A stretch of 64,000 bases of DNA from Piscinibacter sp943370595 (lineage in GTDB: Bacteria > Pseudomonadota > Gammaproteobacteria > Burkholderiales > Burkholderiaceae_C). A program made the position numbers and the translations under genes. Under the pieces are notes generated by a model. That model did not search any database. It saw only the letters and a program-made list of their open reading frames with translations, and was not told the DNA's origin. This document shows positions 16,698-25,178 of this stretch, piece by piece; position 1 is the stretch's first letter; each line of letters starts with the position of its first letter. The DNA lies in contig CALRRO020000018.1 in the NCBI GenBank assembly GCA_943370595.1, positions 40,555 through 104,554 on the forward strand. Reading direction: 5' to 3'.

Positions 16698-17363
16698 TCA
16701 GTATGCACATTTGAATCGTTGCCGCCAAGCGAGGACCACCACCCAGATGCAGGCTGCCAGCAACACCGGCGCCCACGGCACGTTCATGGTCCACAGCGTC
16801 GCGCCGCTGACCACGCACCACGTTAACGGAACCACCCAGCTCAGCGCAAAGAGCTTCGAGTAAGCGGGTACAAACATCAGTAACACACCGAGCGTGCCGA
16901 GCGCGGTGGCATCGGGCGTCAGGCCGAAACCTTCGGTGGCCGCCCAACCGTGACCGAATACCGGCGGAAACATGGGCAAGAGCAACAGCGCCAGCACCAG
17001 AAGCACCCAGCCAGCCGCCGGCGGCCGGGCCGGACGAACCGGCGTCCAGGCCATCACGGCCAGCAGCACGGCCTGCGCCGCGAAGCCGACGGCGAAAGCG
17101 TCGGCCGCCCAGTTGATCGCCGCATAGCGCTCGGCATGGAAGGCCCACGCCACCCAGGCCCAGGCGATCGCGAGCGCCAGCAGCCAGGCCCGTGGCGCCC
17201 ATGGCGCGCGCCGCCAGGCGGCCACGCGCAGCAGCAGCCAGCCCAGCGCCACCGGCACCTGCCAGGGCCACAGCGCCTGGTGGTACAGCTCGAACAGGCG
17301 GAAGTAGGTGCGCGGCGAGAACAGCAGGAAGTCCGACAGGCGGTAGGTCCACCACTCGGTCAT
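16698..17363 (-). CDS. DUF6064-like multi-pass membrane protein
   Basis: A 221-residue hydrophobic protein with about six transmembrane segments. It starts with WWTYRLSDFLLFSPRTYFRLF and contains LYHQALWPWQVPVAL, a pattern of DUF6064 proteins, and later FGLTPDATALGTLGVLLM. Function is unknown for the family. It follows the aldo/keto reductase gene by about 20 bp on the same strand, suggesting co-transcription. Confidence 0.72.
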   Translation of the reverse strand: MTEWWTYRLSDFLLFSPRTYFRLFELYHQALWPWQVPVALGWLLLRVAAWRRAPWAPRAWLLALAIAWAWVAWAFHAERYAAINWAADAFAVGFAAQAVLLAVMAWTPVRPARPPAAGWVLLVLALLLLPMFPPVFGHGWAATEGFGLTPDATALGTLGVLLMFVPAYSKLFALSWVVPLTWCVVSGATLWTMNVPWAPVLLAACIWVVVLAWRQRFKCAY

Positions 17364-17383
17364 GGCCTGCCCCGATGCCGAGG

Positions 17384-18301
17384 CTAGAGCGCGGCGATGT
17401 GCGCCGCGATGCGCGCGCGCAAGGCGGCGTCGGGCATCGCCCCACGCGCTGCGCCGAGGTTCTGGCGCACGTGCGCGACGCTGCTGGTGGCAGGGATCGC
17501 GCAGGTCACCGCCGGGTGCGAGACGATGAACTTCAGCACCAGCTGCGCCCAGCCGTCGCAGCCCAGCTCGGCTGCGAAGCCGGGCAGCGGATGGCGCTGC
17601 AGCGCGCGCAGCAGCGCGCCTTCGCGGAACGGCCGGTTGGCGATGACGGCGATGCCGCGCTCCTGCGCCAGCGGCAGCAGCCGCTGTTCCGCCTCGCGGT
17701 CCAGCGGGTTGTAGCTGAGCTGCACCACGTCGAGCGGCTGGCTGCGCATGACCTTCTCGAACTCGGCGTGGCGCCGCCCCTCCGAGGTGGTGATGCCGAC
17801 GTAGCGCAATCGCCCGGCCGCCTTCATCGCGAACAGCGTCGGCAGGTGCTCCTCCCAGGCCAGCAGGTTGTGCACCTGCAGCAGGTCGAAGCGGGGCACG
17901 CCCCAGTGGCGGCGCGAGGCCTCGATCTGTTCCGGCCCCTTCGCACCGGCGCCGATCCACACCTTGTCGGCAGCGAACACCGGTGCCTTGCCGCCCAGCT
18001 TCGCCAGCCCATGCCCGATCACCGGCTGCGACGAGCCGTACATCGGCGAGCAGTCGATCAGCCGTCCGCCGGCGCCGAAGAAGGCGCGCATCACCTCGGC
18101 ACACGCATCGCGGGCCACCGGGTCGTTGCCGACATTGAAGGTGATCCAGCTGCCCAGGCCGACCACGGGGATGCGCTCGCCGGAAGACGGAATCGGCTTG
18201 GTGGCCACCGCGCCAGCCTGCGCCGCCACCGGGCCAACGGCGCACAGCGGCAGCCCTGCCGCAAACATCTGCATCAGTCGGCGGCGCTGCAGATCGGTCA
18301 T
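17384..18301 (-). CDS. Aldo/keto reductase with Tat-like signal
   Basis: A 305-residue protein. The N-terminus RRRLMQMFAAGLPLCAVG followed by PVAAQA resembles a twin-arginine signal peptide. Then comes an AKR barrel: IPVVGLGSW, the catalytic Asp-Tyr region LIDCSPMYGSSQ, and DKVWIG. The usual catalytic Lys is in the DKV segment and the His in FDLLQVHNLL. C-terminal IPATSSVAHVRQNLGAA is the cofactor-binding end. A periplasmic AKR is unusual because NAD(P)H is cytosolic; the signal may be uncleaved. Substrate unknown. Confidence 0.85.
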   Translation of the reverse strand: MTDLQRRRLMQMFAAGLPLCAVGPVAAQAGAVATKPIPSSGERIPVVGLGSWITFNVGNDPVARDACAEVMRAFFGAGGRLIDCSPMYGSSQPVIGHGLAKLGGKAPVFAADKVWIGAGAKGPEQIEASRRHWGVPRFDLLQVHNLLAWEEHLPTLFAMKAAGRLRYVGITTSEGRRHAEFEKVMRSQPLDVVQLSYNPLDREAEQRLLPLAQERGIAVIANRPFREGALLRALQRHPLPGFAAELGCDGWAQLVLKFIVSHPAVTCAIPATSSVAHVRQNLGAARGAMPDAALRARIAAHIAAL

Positions 18302-18317
18302 CGCAGCCCCCTGCCCT

Positions 18318-18662
18318 TCAGCCGCCGGCGCGCCGCGCCGCGTGACCGTCCTGGACCAGCAGCTCGATCACCCGCTCGACATGGTCGCCCTGGATCTCGA
18401 GCACGCCGTCCTTCAGCGCCCCACCGGCACCGCAGGCGGTGCGCAGGCGTTTGCCGAGCGCGGCCAGCGCCGTGTCATCGAGCGCGAGGCCGCGCACCAG
18501 CGTCACCGTCTTGCCGCCGCGTCCCTTGCTCTCGCGGCTGACGCGCACGCGGCCATCGCCTCGCAGCGCCTCGCGGGCCTTCTGCGCGCACAGGCAGGCC
18601 GCCAGCGGCTGGCGGCATTGCGGGCAGGTGCGCCCGCCGTCGGTGGAGTAGATCAGTGCCAT
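18318..18662 (-). CDS. SUI1/eIF1-like translation factor (YciH family)
   Basis: A 114-residue protein starting MALIYSTDGGRTCPQC. It has an N-terminal zinc-ribbon-like CPQC...CLC, then the SUI1 core: RVSRESKGRGGKTVTLVRGL and LRTACGAGGALKDGVLEIQG, with the GDHVERVIELL helix. Bacterial YciH-type proteins resemble eukaryotic eIF1 and influence start-codon fidelity in vitro; physiological role is not settled. The gene lies immediately upstream of the AKR gene on the same strand. Confidence 0.9.
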   Translation of the reverse strand: MALIYSTDGGRTCPQCRQPLAACLCAQKAREALRGDGRVRVSRESKGRGGKTVTLVRGLALDDTALAALGKRLRTACGAGGALKDGVLEIQGDHVERVIELLVQDGHAARRAGG

Positions 18663-18730
18663 GCGCCGCAGATTCTTCCACGGCCGGTTCCGGGCCGAGC
18701 CGCGCCGGGGATTGAGCGCATGGCGCCGGG

Positions 18731-18746
18731 CTGGATGCGTATACAG
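18731..18746 (+). promoter_or_regulatory. Candidate LexA (SOS) box
   Basis: CTGGATGCGTATACAG fits the CTG-N10-CAG form of the proteobacterial LexA operator, with the strong right half TATACAG. It lies 20 bp before the ATG of the UvrD-family helicase gene. E. coli uvrD has an SOS box in the same position. Binding is inferred from the match. Confidence 0.5.
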
Positions 18747-18766
18747 TACTCCCACACCGCTCGCAC

Positions 18767-20812
18767 ATGACTGCCGCCACGCTGCCCGCCGACCCGTTCG
18801 CCTCGCTCAATGCCGAGCAGCGCGGCGCCATGGCCCATGCCGGCGGGCCGCTGCTGGTGATCGCCGGCGCGGGAACGGGCAAGACGATGACGCTGGCCGC
18901 GCGCGTCGCCCACCTGGTGCTGGCCGGCGCCGACCCGAACCGCCTGCTGCTGCTGACCTTCTCGCGACGCGCGGCGCAGGCCCTGGCGCACCGGGCCGGC
19001 CGCCTGCTGCACGCCGCGCTCGGCCTGCGCGCCACGCAGGCGGCACCCACCCTGCCCTGGGCCGGCACCTTCCACGCGGTGGGCGCGCGGCTGCTGCGCG
19101 AGCACGCCGCGTCGCTCGGCCTGTCGCCCCAGTTCACGCTGCTCGACCGCGGCGATGCCGAAGACCTGGTGGGCCTCGTGCGCCAGCAGCTCGAGCTCGG
19201 CAGCAGCGGCCAGCGCTTCCCGCTCAAGGGCACCTGCCTGAGCATCTACTCGCGCGTGGTCAACGCGCGGCTCGTCGTCGACGAGGTGGTGCAGCATGTG
19301 TTCCCCTGGTGCCGCGGCCACGAGGCGGCGCTGAAGCGGCTGTTCGGCGCCTACGTCGACGCCAAGCAGCAGCAGCAGGTGCTCGACTACGACGACCTGC
19401 TGCTCTATTGGCAGCAGATGATGGAGGAGCCGGCGCTCGCGCAGGCCATCGCCGCGCGATTCGACCATGTGCTGGTCGACGAGTACCAGGACACCAACCG
19501 CCTGCAGTCGGACATCCTGCGCCAGCTCCGACCCGACGGCCACGGCCTGACGGTGGTCGGCGACGACGCACAATCGATCTACTCGTTCCGCGCCGCGGAG
19601 GTGCGCAACATCCTCGACTTCCCGGTGCAGTTCACGCCGCACGCCGAGGTGGTCACGCTGACGCGCAACTACCGCTCGACGCAACCCATCCTCGATGCAT
19701 CGAACGCCGTGATCGCGCTGGCCTCGGAGCGCCACCCGAAGGACCTGCACAGCCCGCGCGACGGCCCGCGGCCGCGGCTGGTCACGGTGGCCGACGAGAT
19801 GGCGCAGGCGCGCGGCGTGGCCGACGAGGTGCTGCTGCTGCGCGAAGGCGGCCTCGCGCTGAAGCGCCAGGCGGTGCTGTTCCGCACCGGCCACCACAGC
19901 GCCGCGCTGGAACTCGAGCTGACGCGCCGCGGCATCCCCTTCGTCAAGTTCGGCGGCCTGCGCTTCCTCGAGGCGGCGCACGTGAAGGACCTGCTGTCGG
20001 TGCTGCGCTGGGTGCAGAACCCGCGCGGGCGGCTGGCCGGCTTCCGCGTCGTGCAGATGATCCCGGGGCTCGGCGCAGCCTCGGCGCGGCGCCTGCTCGA
20101 TGCCATCGCCGCGGCGGACGACCCGCAGCAGGCCCTGCAGACCTTCAAGCCGCCGGCCGCCGCCGCGGCCGACTGGCGCGCCTGGCTGGCGGCGCACGAG
20201 GCGCTGTGCGCCGCCGCCTGGCCCGAGGCCATCGCGCAGGCGCGGCGCTGGTACGAGCCCCACCTCGAACGCCTGCACGAAGACGCGACGATCCGCCGCG
20301 CCGACCTGGCCCAGCTCGAACGCCTGGCCGGGCAGTACCCGAGCCGCGAGCGCTTCCTCGCCGAACTGACGCTGGACCCGCCCGAGGCCACCAGCGACGC
20401 CGCCGACGAACCGCACCGCGACGAGGACTACCTGATCCTGTCGACGCTGCACTCGGCCAAGGGCCAGGAGTGGAGCGCGGTGCACATCCTCAACGCGGTC
20501 GACGGCTGCATGCCGGCCGACCTGGCCACCGGCCATGCCGCCGAGATCGAGGAAGAGCGCCGCCTGCTCTACGTGGGCATGACACGCGCCAAGCACCACC
20601 TGACGCTGTGGGTGCCGCTGCGCTTTCACGTCACGCAGCAGTCCCCAGGCGGCGACCGCCACCTCTACGGCTCGCTGACGCGCTTCATCCCGGAGGAACT
20701 GGCGCAGCGCCACTTCGACCGGATCGTGCCGGCCTCGACCCTGGCGGCCGAGGCCAGTGCCGTCGCGCTGCCGGCGATCGACCTGATGGCGCGCGTGCGG
20801 CGCGCCTTCTGA
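18767..20812 (+). CDS. UvrD/Rep-family 3'-5' DNA helicase
   Basis: A 681-residue superfamily 1A helicase. Seven motifs are visible in order: Q-motif LNAEQRGAMAH, motif I AGAGTGKTMT (Walker A, 33-42), motif II VLVDEYQDTN, motif III VVGDDAQSIYSFRAA, motif IV LTRNYRST, motif V LSTLHSAKGQEW and motif VI ERRLLYVGMTRAK. It unwinds DNA during repair or replication restart. The C-terminus is short and lacks the extended tail of UvrD that binds UvrB, so Rep/PcrA-like function is also possible. A LexA-like site precedes it. Confidence 0.94.
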   Translation: MTAATLPADPFASLNAEQRGAMAHAGGPLLVIAGAGTGKTMTLAARVAHLVLAGADPNRLLLLTFSRRAAQALAHRAGRLLHAALGLRATQAAPTLPWAGTFHAVGARLLREHAASLGLSPQFTLLDRGDAEDLVGLVRQQLELGSSGQRFPLKGTCLSIYSRVVNARLVVDEVVQHVFPWCRGHEAALKRLFGAYVDAKQQQQVLDYDDLLLYWQQMMEEPALAQAIAARFDHVLVDEYQDTNRLQSDILRQLRPDGHGLTVVGDDAQSIYSFRAAEVRNILDFPVQFTPHAEVVTLTRNYRSTQPILDASNAVIALASERHPKDLHSPRDGPRPRLVTVADEMAQARGVADEVLLLREGGLALKRQAVLFRTGHHSAALELELTRRGIPFVKFGGLRFLEAAHVKDLLSVLRWVQNPRGRLAGFRVVQMIPGLGAASARRLLDAIAAADDPQQALQTFKPPAAAAADWRAWLAAHEALCAAAWPEAIAQARRWYEPHLERLHEDATIRRADLAQLERLAGQYPSRERFLAELTLDPPEATSDAADEPHRDEDYLILSTLHSAKGQEWSAVHILNAVDGCMPADLATGHAAEIEEERRLLYVGMTRAKHHLTLWVPLRFHVTQQSPGGDRHLYGSLTRFIPEELAQRHFDRIVPASTLAAEASAVALPAIDLMARVRRAF

Positions 20813-20842
20813 ACGATGGCGGCGCTGCGGCGGACCGGAGCC

Positions 20843-21346
20843 TTACTGGGCGGCGACGCCGGACTCGATCTCGACCGCCGGCGTGTTCGCCGCCCGGCCC
20901 TTGCGGCCGCGCGTCACCTTCTTGGCGGCACGCTTCTTCGCAGCGGCCTTCTTCGGCGCGGCAGCGGGCTTGGCGGCCTTCGCGGCCTTGGCGCCACGCG
21001 TCTTCTTCGCAGCGGCCGGGGCGGCCGGCGCGTCGATCAGGAAGGCCTCGCGGTCCTTCACCCCGGCGATCCACGCCGGCGGGCGGCCGCGGCCGGTCCA
21101 GGTCTGGCCGGTCTTCGGGTCGCGGTAGCGGGCAACACCGCTGCTGCGCGCCGCACGCACCGGCGCCTTGCGCGCCACGCGGCCGACGCGACCACCGGCC
21201 AGGCCGATGTCCGCGGCGGTGAGGCCGTAGTCGGCCACCACCTGGCGCACCTGCGCAATGATGGTCTTGAGTTCATTGCGCCGAAGTTCCTCGGCTTGCT
21301 TCTCGAGCTTGGCGATCTCGGCTCTGACGGCCTGGTAGGTCTTCAT
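20843..21346 (-). CDS. H-NS-family nucleoid protein with histone-H1-like tail
   Basis: A 167-residue protein. Residues 1-35 form an oligomerisation coil (TYQAVRAEIAKLEKQAEELR). The H-NS DNA-binding core is at about 72-95, with YRDPKTGQTWTGRGRPPAWI. From about 105 onward it carries a Lys/Ala/Pro-rich tail (AAKKTRGAKAAKAA and repeats) like bacterial H1-type proteins. The combination would bind curved DNA through the core and add nonspecific backbone contacts. It is a likely xenogeneic silencer or chromatin protein. It faces the helicase gene convergently. Confidence 0.88.
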   Translation of the reverse strand: MKTYQAVRAEIAKLEKQAEELRRNELKTIIAQVRQVVADYGLTAADIGLAGGRVGRVARKAPVRAARSSGVARYRDPKTGQTWTGRGRPPAWIAGVKDREAFLIDAPAAPAAAKKTRGAKAAKAAKPAAAPKKAAAKKRAAKKVTRGRKGRAANTPAVEIESGVAAQ

Positions 21347-21426
21347 GGAATTCCTTGGTTGATCACGACGGCATGCCCACCCAACTGCGCGGCAGCGTCA
21401 GTTGTGATTGTGCGCGACCTGGAGGC

Positions 21427-21747
21427 TCAGTCCGCCACCGGGGTTTCAGGCTGTGACCATTCCAGCAGCTCGGCCAGCCGCCCGATCACCCACCCGACTT
21501 CTTCCGCGCTGACCCCGCTGCCCTCGCCGAGCAGGCCGAGCCCGCAACGCCGCAGCACCTCGTCCTCGGCGATGCCGTGGCTGAACAGCATGGTGCGCGC
21601 CGGCTCCATGAGCGCCTGCGCCAGGTCCTCGCAGAACTCGTGGCGCGCGGCGAGCTCGTCGCGCGGCAGCGTGAAGCGGCCGGTGCGCGGCGAGCGGTAC
21701 AGCGCCAGGAAGGCGTCGGGGATCAGGATCTGCGAGGAGTCGTCCAT
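21427..21747 (-). CDS. Small conserved protein of unknown function
   Basis: A 106-residue acidic protein, start MDDSSQILIPDAFLAL; the upstream ATG at 21765 is an alternative. Characteristic segments are GRFTLPRDELAARHEFCEDL and EEVGWVIGRLAELLEW. Similar small proteins occur in Burkholderiales (sometimes labelled ATPase with chaperone activity, without evidence). No ATP-binding motif is present. It lies near the H-NS gene on the same strand, 80 bp apart. No function is proposed. Confidence 0.65.
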   Translation of the reverse strand: MDDSSQILIPDAFLALYRSPRTGRFTLPRDELAARHEFCEDLAQALMEPARTMLFSHGIAEDEVLRRCGLGLLGEGSGVSAEEVGWVIGRLAELLEWSQPETPVAD

Positions 21748-21836
21748 GGCGGCAATCGGTCTCACCGGGTTTGGCGCAACGCATGGACAGCGCTTGCGGC
21801 ATTGCCTAGCCTAACGCGAACAAGGCTCGATCCCCC

Positions 21837-22292
21837 ATGCGCATCCTCTTTCTCGACTTCGGCGGCGTCACCCACCCCTGCGGCACGGACGACGAGGCCC
21901 GCGCCGTGCACCGGGGCTCGGTCACCGCCGGCGTGCGGCTCGACGTGTTCTGCTGGTTCGACATCCTGCCGCCGCTGCTCGCGCCGCACGACGACGTCTA
22001 CGTGGTCGTGCACTCGAACTGGCGCTTCAGCCACTCAGCGGCCGAGATCGGCGACCTGCTCGGCGACCTCGGCAACCGCTACCTCGGCTGCACGCCGCTG
22101 GGCGAGCGCTATGCCTGCATCCAGGCCTGGCTGGCGCGGCATCCGACGGTGTCGTCCTACCGCATCCTCGACGATTCGCCGGCGTCCTTCGGCGACCCGC
22201 CTCCGCCCGAGCTGATCCTGTGCGACCCGCGCACCGGCTTGTCCGAGCCGCGTGTGCAGGCGCAGATCCGGCAGTGGCTGGCCGCCGGCTGA
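21837..22292 (+). CDS. HAD-like domain protein
   Basis: A 151-residue protein beginning MRILFLDFGGVTHP, the HAD motif I with a single Asp (DFGGV) in place of DxD. VVVHSNWRFSHSAAEI corresponds to motif II (Ser/Asn-Trp), and ILDDSPASFG near residue 115 is the acidic motif IV. This matches small HAD proteins annotated as RNA-repair-associated or metal-dependent phosphatase-like. The lack of the second Asp suggests altered phosphotransfer chemistry. It stands alone, convergent with the Rieske gene (3 bp apart). Confidence 0.75.
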   Translation: MRILFLDFGGVTHPCGTDDEARAVHRGSVTAGVRLDVFCWFDILPPLLAPHDDVYVVVHSNWRFSHSAAEIGDLLGDLGNRYLGCTPLGERYACIQAWLARHPTVSSYRILDDSPASFGDPPPPELILCDPRTGLSEPRVQAQIRQWLAAG

Positions 22293-22295
22293 ACG

Positions 22296-22919
22296 CTACG
22301 CGGCGGAGGCTTCGTCCTCGCCGATCAGCAGCCGCGTCGCGCCCAGGTAGCGGTGCGGCGGCACCTCGAGGTTGCTCGGCGCTGGCTTGTTCTTGAAGAC
22401 GCGGCCGGCCAGATCGAAGGTCGAGCCGTGGCAGGGGCAGAAGAAGCCGCCGGCCCAGTCGGCGCCGACACTCGGGTTGGCGCTGCCTTCGGGCACTGCG
22501 CTCGGCGAACAGCCCAGGTGGGTGCAGATGCCGATGGCCACCAGGACCTCGGGTTTCCGCGAACGCTCGCGGTTGCGTGCGTAGGCGGGCTGCTGATCGC
22601 GCAGCGACCGCGGATCGGCGAGCTGCGGCTCCAGCGCCGCCAGGCCCGCCAGCATCTGCGGCGTGCGCCGCATCACCCACACCGGCTTGCCGCGCCACTC
22701 GACCGTCTTGATGCCGCCCGGCGGCAGGTCGCCGATGTCGACCTCGACCGCGGCACCGCTGGCCTTGGCGCGCTCGCTGGGCGCGAAACTGGAAACGAAG
22801 GGGACGGCCGTGGCCGCCACGGCGACACCGCCGGCGACACCGGTGCCGATGAGCCACAGGCGACGCTCGGCGTCGTCGGGCGGTGACAGGGAGGCAGGCA
22901 GGGGCAGGGTTTCGCTCAC
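22296..22919 (-). CDS. petA: Ubiquinol-cytochrome c reductase Rieske iron-sulfur subunit
   Basis: A 207-residue protein from GTG 22919 (GAGAGGA at 7 nt). It has one N-terminal anchor (RRLWLIGTGVAGGVAVAAT) and the two cluster motifs CTHLGC and CPCHGSTFD that hold the [2Fe-2S] with two Cys and two His. VEVDIGDLPPGG and VKWxGKPV-like EWRGKPVWVMRRT match bc1 Rieske proteins, inserted in the inner membrane with the head in the periplasm. Cytochrome b and c1 genes, normally adjacent, are absent from either side here. It may serve a bc1 complex encoded elsewhere. Confidence 0.9.
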   Translation of the reverse strand: MSETLPLPASLSPPDDAERRLWLIGTGVAGGVAVAATAVPFVSSFAPSERAKASGAAVEVDIGDLPPGGIKTVEWRGKPVWVMRRTPQMLAGLAALEPQLADPRSLRDQQPAYARNRERSRKPEVLVAIGICTHLGCSPSAVPEGSANPSVGADWAGGFFCPCHGSTFDLAGRVFKNKPAPSNLEVPPHRYLGATRLLIGEDEASAA

Positions 22920-22980
22920 GACGGGTTCCTCTCGAAAGAACCCTTGTCGCACCAACGGCGGTGCGAGTCCATGCCAAAAG

Positions 22981-23964
22981 TCATCCCCGCCTTGAAACGA
23001 GCATCCCTTCGGCGGCCATCCAGTCCAGCGTGTCGGCGATCAAGGCATCCAGCGGCGTCTCGCGGTAGCCGAGCTCGCGCTTGGCCTTCGACGAGTCCAC
23101 GCTGAGCGCGCGGCTGGTCAGCGTCGCGCTTTCCGGCGTGATCGCCGGTTCGCGGCCGGACAGGCGCGACCAGGCGTCGAGCACCTGCGCATAGCCCTTC
23201 AGCGCCCAGGCCGGTGTGGCCCGGGCCGGCGTGCGCCGGCCCAGTGCCTTGCCGAGGCGGTGCACGAACTCGGCGATGCTGGCGTGTTCGCCGCCGACCA
23301 GGTAGGCCTGCCCGAAGCGCTGCTGCTGCCACGCACGCACCTGGGCGGCAGCGATCTCGCGCACGTCGGCAAAGGCGCCGCTGCCCGGTGGGATGCCCGG
23401 CAGCTTCTCGCGGTCGACCAGTGCGATCAGCCGCGACCAGTTGTGCCGGTCGCCCGGCCCGAGGATCTGCGACGGGTTGAACACGATCCACGGCAGCGCG
23501 GCGCTGCGCACCGCCTGCTCGCCGAGGTACTTGCTGCGCTCGTAGGTGATCCAGCTCTCGCCGCCGCGCTGGGGCACCGACTCGGTCAGCGTCTCGGACA
23601 CCAGATGCGAGAAGGCCGACACCGACGAGGTGTGCACGAACGCGCGCACACCGGCCGACTCGGCCGCTCGCAGCAGGTTGGCGGTGCCATCGACATTGGC
23701 GGCCATCTGCGCCGCCGCATGGGGGCGCCAGACGCTGGTGTCGGCCGCGGCGTGGAAGACCGCCTCGCAACCGGCCAGCGCACGCTGCAACGAAGCCGCA
23801 TCGGCCAGGTCGGCACGCACCGGCACGGCGCCGGCCGCACTCAGCGCCGCATCGCTCTCGGCACGGCGCGAGAGGGCGCGCACCTCGCAGCCGGCGGCGC
23901 GCAACTCGCGCAGCAGGTGGCCGCCGAGGAAGCCGCTGCCGCCGGTGAGGAAGACGAGGGCCAT
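22981..23964 (-). CDS. NAD-dependent epimerase/dehydratase family protein
   Basis: A 327-residue extended SDR. The Rossmann motif TGGSGFLGGHLL is at residues 7-18, HAAADTSVW binds near NAD, the catalytic Ser lies in VHTSSVSAF and the Tyr-x-x-x-Lys is YERSKYLGE. VFNPSQILGPGDRHN is typical of the NAD-binding half of dihydroflavonol reductase-like members. The substrate is unknown. GGAG lies 6 nt before the ATG. Confidence 0.9.
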   Translation of the reverse strand: MALVFLTGGSGFLGGHLLRELRAAGCEVRALSRRAESDAALSAAGAVPVRADLADAASLQRALAGCEAVFHAAADTSVWRPHAAAQMAANVDGTANLLRAAESAGVRAFVHTSSVSAFSHLVSETLTESVPQRGGESWITYERSKYLGEQAVRSAALPWIVFNPSQILGPGDRHNWSRLIALVDREKLPGIPPGSGAFADVREIAAAQVRAWQQQRFGQAYLVGGEHASIAEFVHRLGKALGRRTPARATPAWALKGYAQVLDAWSRLSGREPAITPESATLTSRALSVDSSKAKRELGYRETPLDALIADTLDWMAAEGMLVSRRG

Positions 23965-24036
23965 GGCCGCTCCGAAGCCCGACAAGCCACGATGATGGCA
24001 CCGCGCCGGCGCTGCTCCGACACCACACGGCCCGGC

Positions 24037-25080
24037 TCAGCGCAGCAGGTGGCGCACGAAGAAGTCGGCCACCTTGGCATGCACCGGCGGCAGCTCGCGG
24101 GCGCGGTCGAAGCCGGGCGGGTCGTTCATCATCTCGCCGAGCACGCCGTCGAACACCGGCGGCAGCGGCGACAGGTAGGCGCCATGCCCGCCGGTCGGCA
24201 GATCGGCAAGGTGTTCGCAGCCGGTGCAGGCCGCCAGCACGCGGTCGGAATGGAAGCGCGGCAGCAGCCAGCGGTCCTTGCTGGCGGTCACCAGCCCGAG
24301 CGGCACGCGCGGCTTGGCCAGCGAGGCCATCTCGAAGATTGCCGAGGCGGGCACCGCGGCGACGACGGCGGCGATACGCGGGTCTTCGTGGCCCTGCAGG
24401 GTGTCGTCGGTGAAGCGCAGGCCGATGATGGTGCGTGCCAGCCAGAGCTTGACGCTGTCGAACCAGCTGCCGCTGAGCTGCGTGATGGTGCCGGTGCAGA
24501 ACTGGAAGTCGGCGACCAGGTTCTGATCGCAGTGGCGGCGGAAGTTGGCCGTCGACCAGCGCCCGCCCGCCACGGTCAGCGCGGTGTGGCCGCCGGCGGA
24601 CATGCCGAACACGCCGACACGGTCCAGCGTCAGCAGCGGCGCAAAGCGCGGATCGGTGGCCAGCGCATCGATGGTGCGCGACAGTTCCGCGGGCCGGCGC
24701 GACAGGGCACCGGGCGCGTCGCTGTGGTCGAGGTAGTTGTCGGCGCGGTGCAGCGGCGCGGCGACGACGAAGCCGGCCTCGACCAGCGCGCGCGCCTGGT
24801 CGGCATAGGGCCAGGTCGAGGCGCCGGTACCGTGCGAGATCAGCACCAGTCGGCCGTTGCCGCGCATCGGCACGCCGTCCGCCGCCACGTCGAGCTGCCA
24901 GGGCGTCGGCCCGGACGGTCGCGACGGGCTGCTGCTCGGGTAGTAGACCGTCACCGGGCCAAGTTCTTCGGACGCTGCGATCTGCGTCATGCCCATGGCG
25001 GCGCGCGCGTCGCAGCAGGCGGCCAATAGCACGCTGGCCGCCATCGTGGCACCAGCCATCCACCTCATCGTGTTCCTCAT
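24037..25080 (-). CDS. Predicted lipoprotein alpha/beta hydrolase (dienelactone-hydrolase-like)
   Basis: A 347-residue protein. The signal peptide ends in a lipobox-like VLLAACC. A hydrolase fold follows: GNGRLVLISHGTGAS as oxyanion region and VFGMSAGGHTAL with the nucleophile Ser. The later FVRHLLR and GGHGAYLSP carry the probable His. GAGGAG precedes the ATG at 8 nt spacing. It resembles predicted dienelactone hydrolases of Proteobacteria that act on esters. The membrane-anchored AraC regulator gene lies directly upstream on the same strand. Confidence 0.82.
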   Translation of the reverse strand: MRNTMRWMAGATMAASVLLAACCDARAAMGMTQIAASEELGPVTVYYPSSSPSRPSGPTPWQLDVAADGVPMRGNGRLVLISHGTGASTWPYADQARALVEAGFVVAAPLHRADNYLDHSDAPGALSRRPAELSRTIDALATDPRFAPLLTLDRVGVFGMSAGGHTALTVAGGRWSTANFRRHCDQNLVADFQFCTGTITQLSGSWFDSVKLWLARTIIGLRFTDDTLQGHEDPRIAAVVAAVPASAIFEMASLAKPRVPLGLVTASKDRWLLPRFHSDRVLAACTGCEHLADLPTGGHGAYLSPLPPVFDGVLGEMMNDPPGFDRARELPPVHAKVADFFVRHLLR

Positions 25081-25178
25081 CTCGTCGCTCCTCGTCGAGG
25101 GCAACGGCCCCCGGTGAACGCAACGATCGTCGGCGCGCCGTGATTCGTCTCGCCGAAAGCAACAATGCCTGGCCGATT

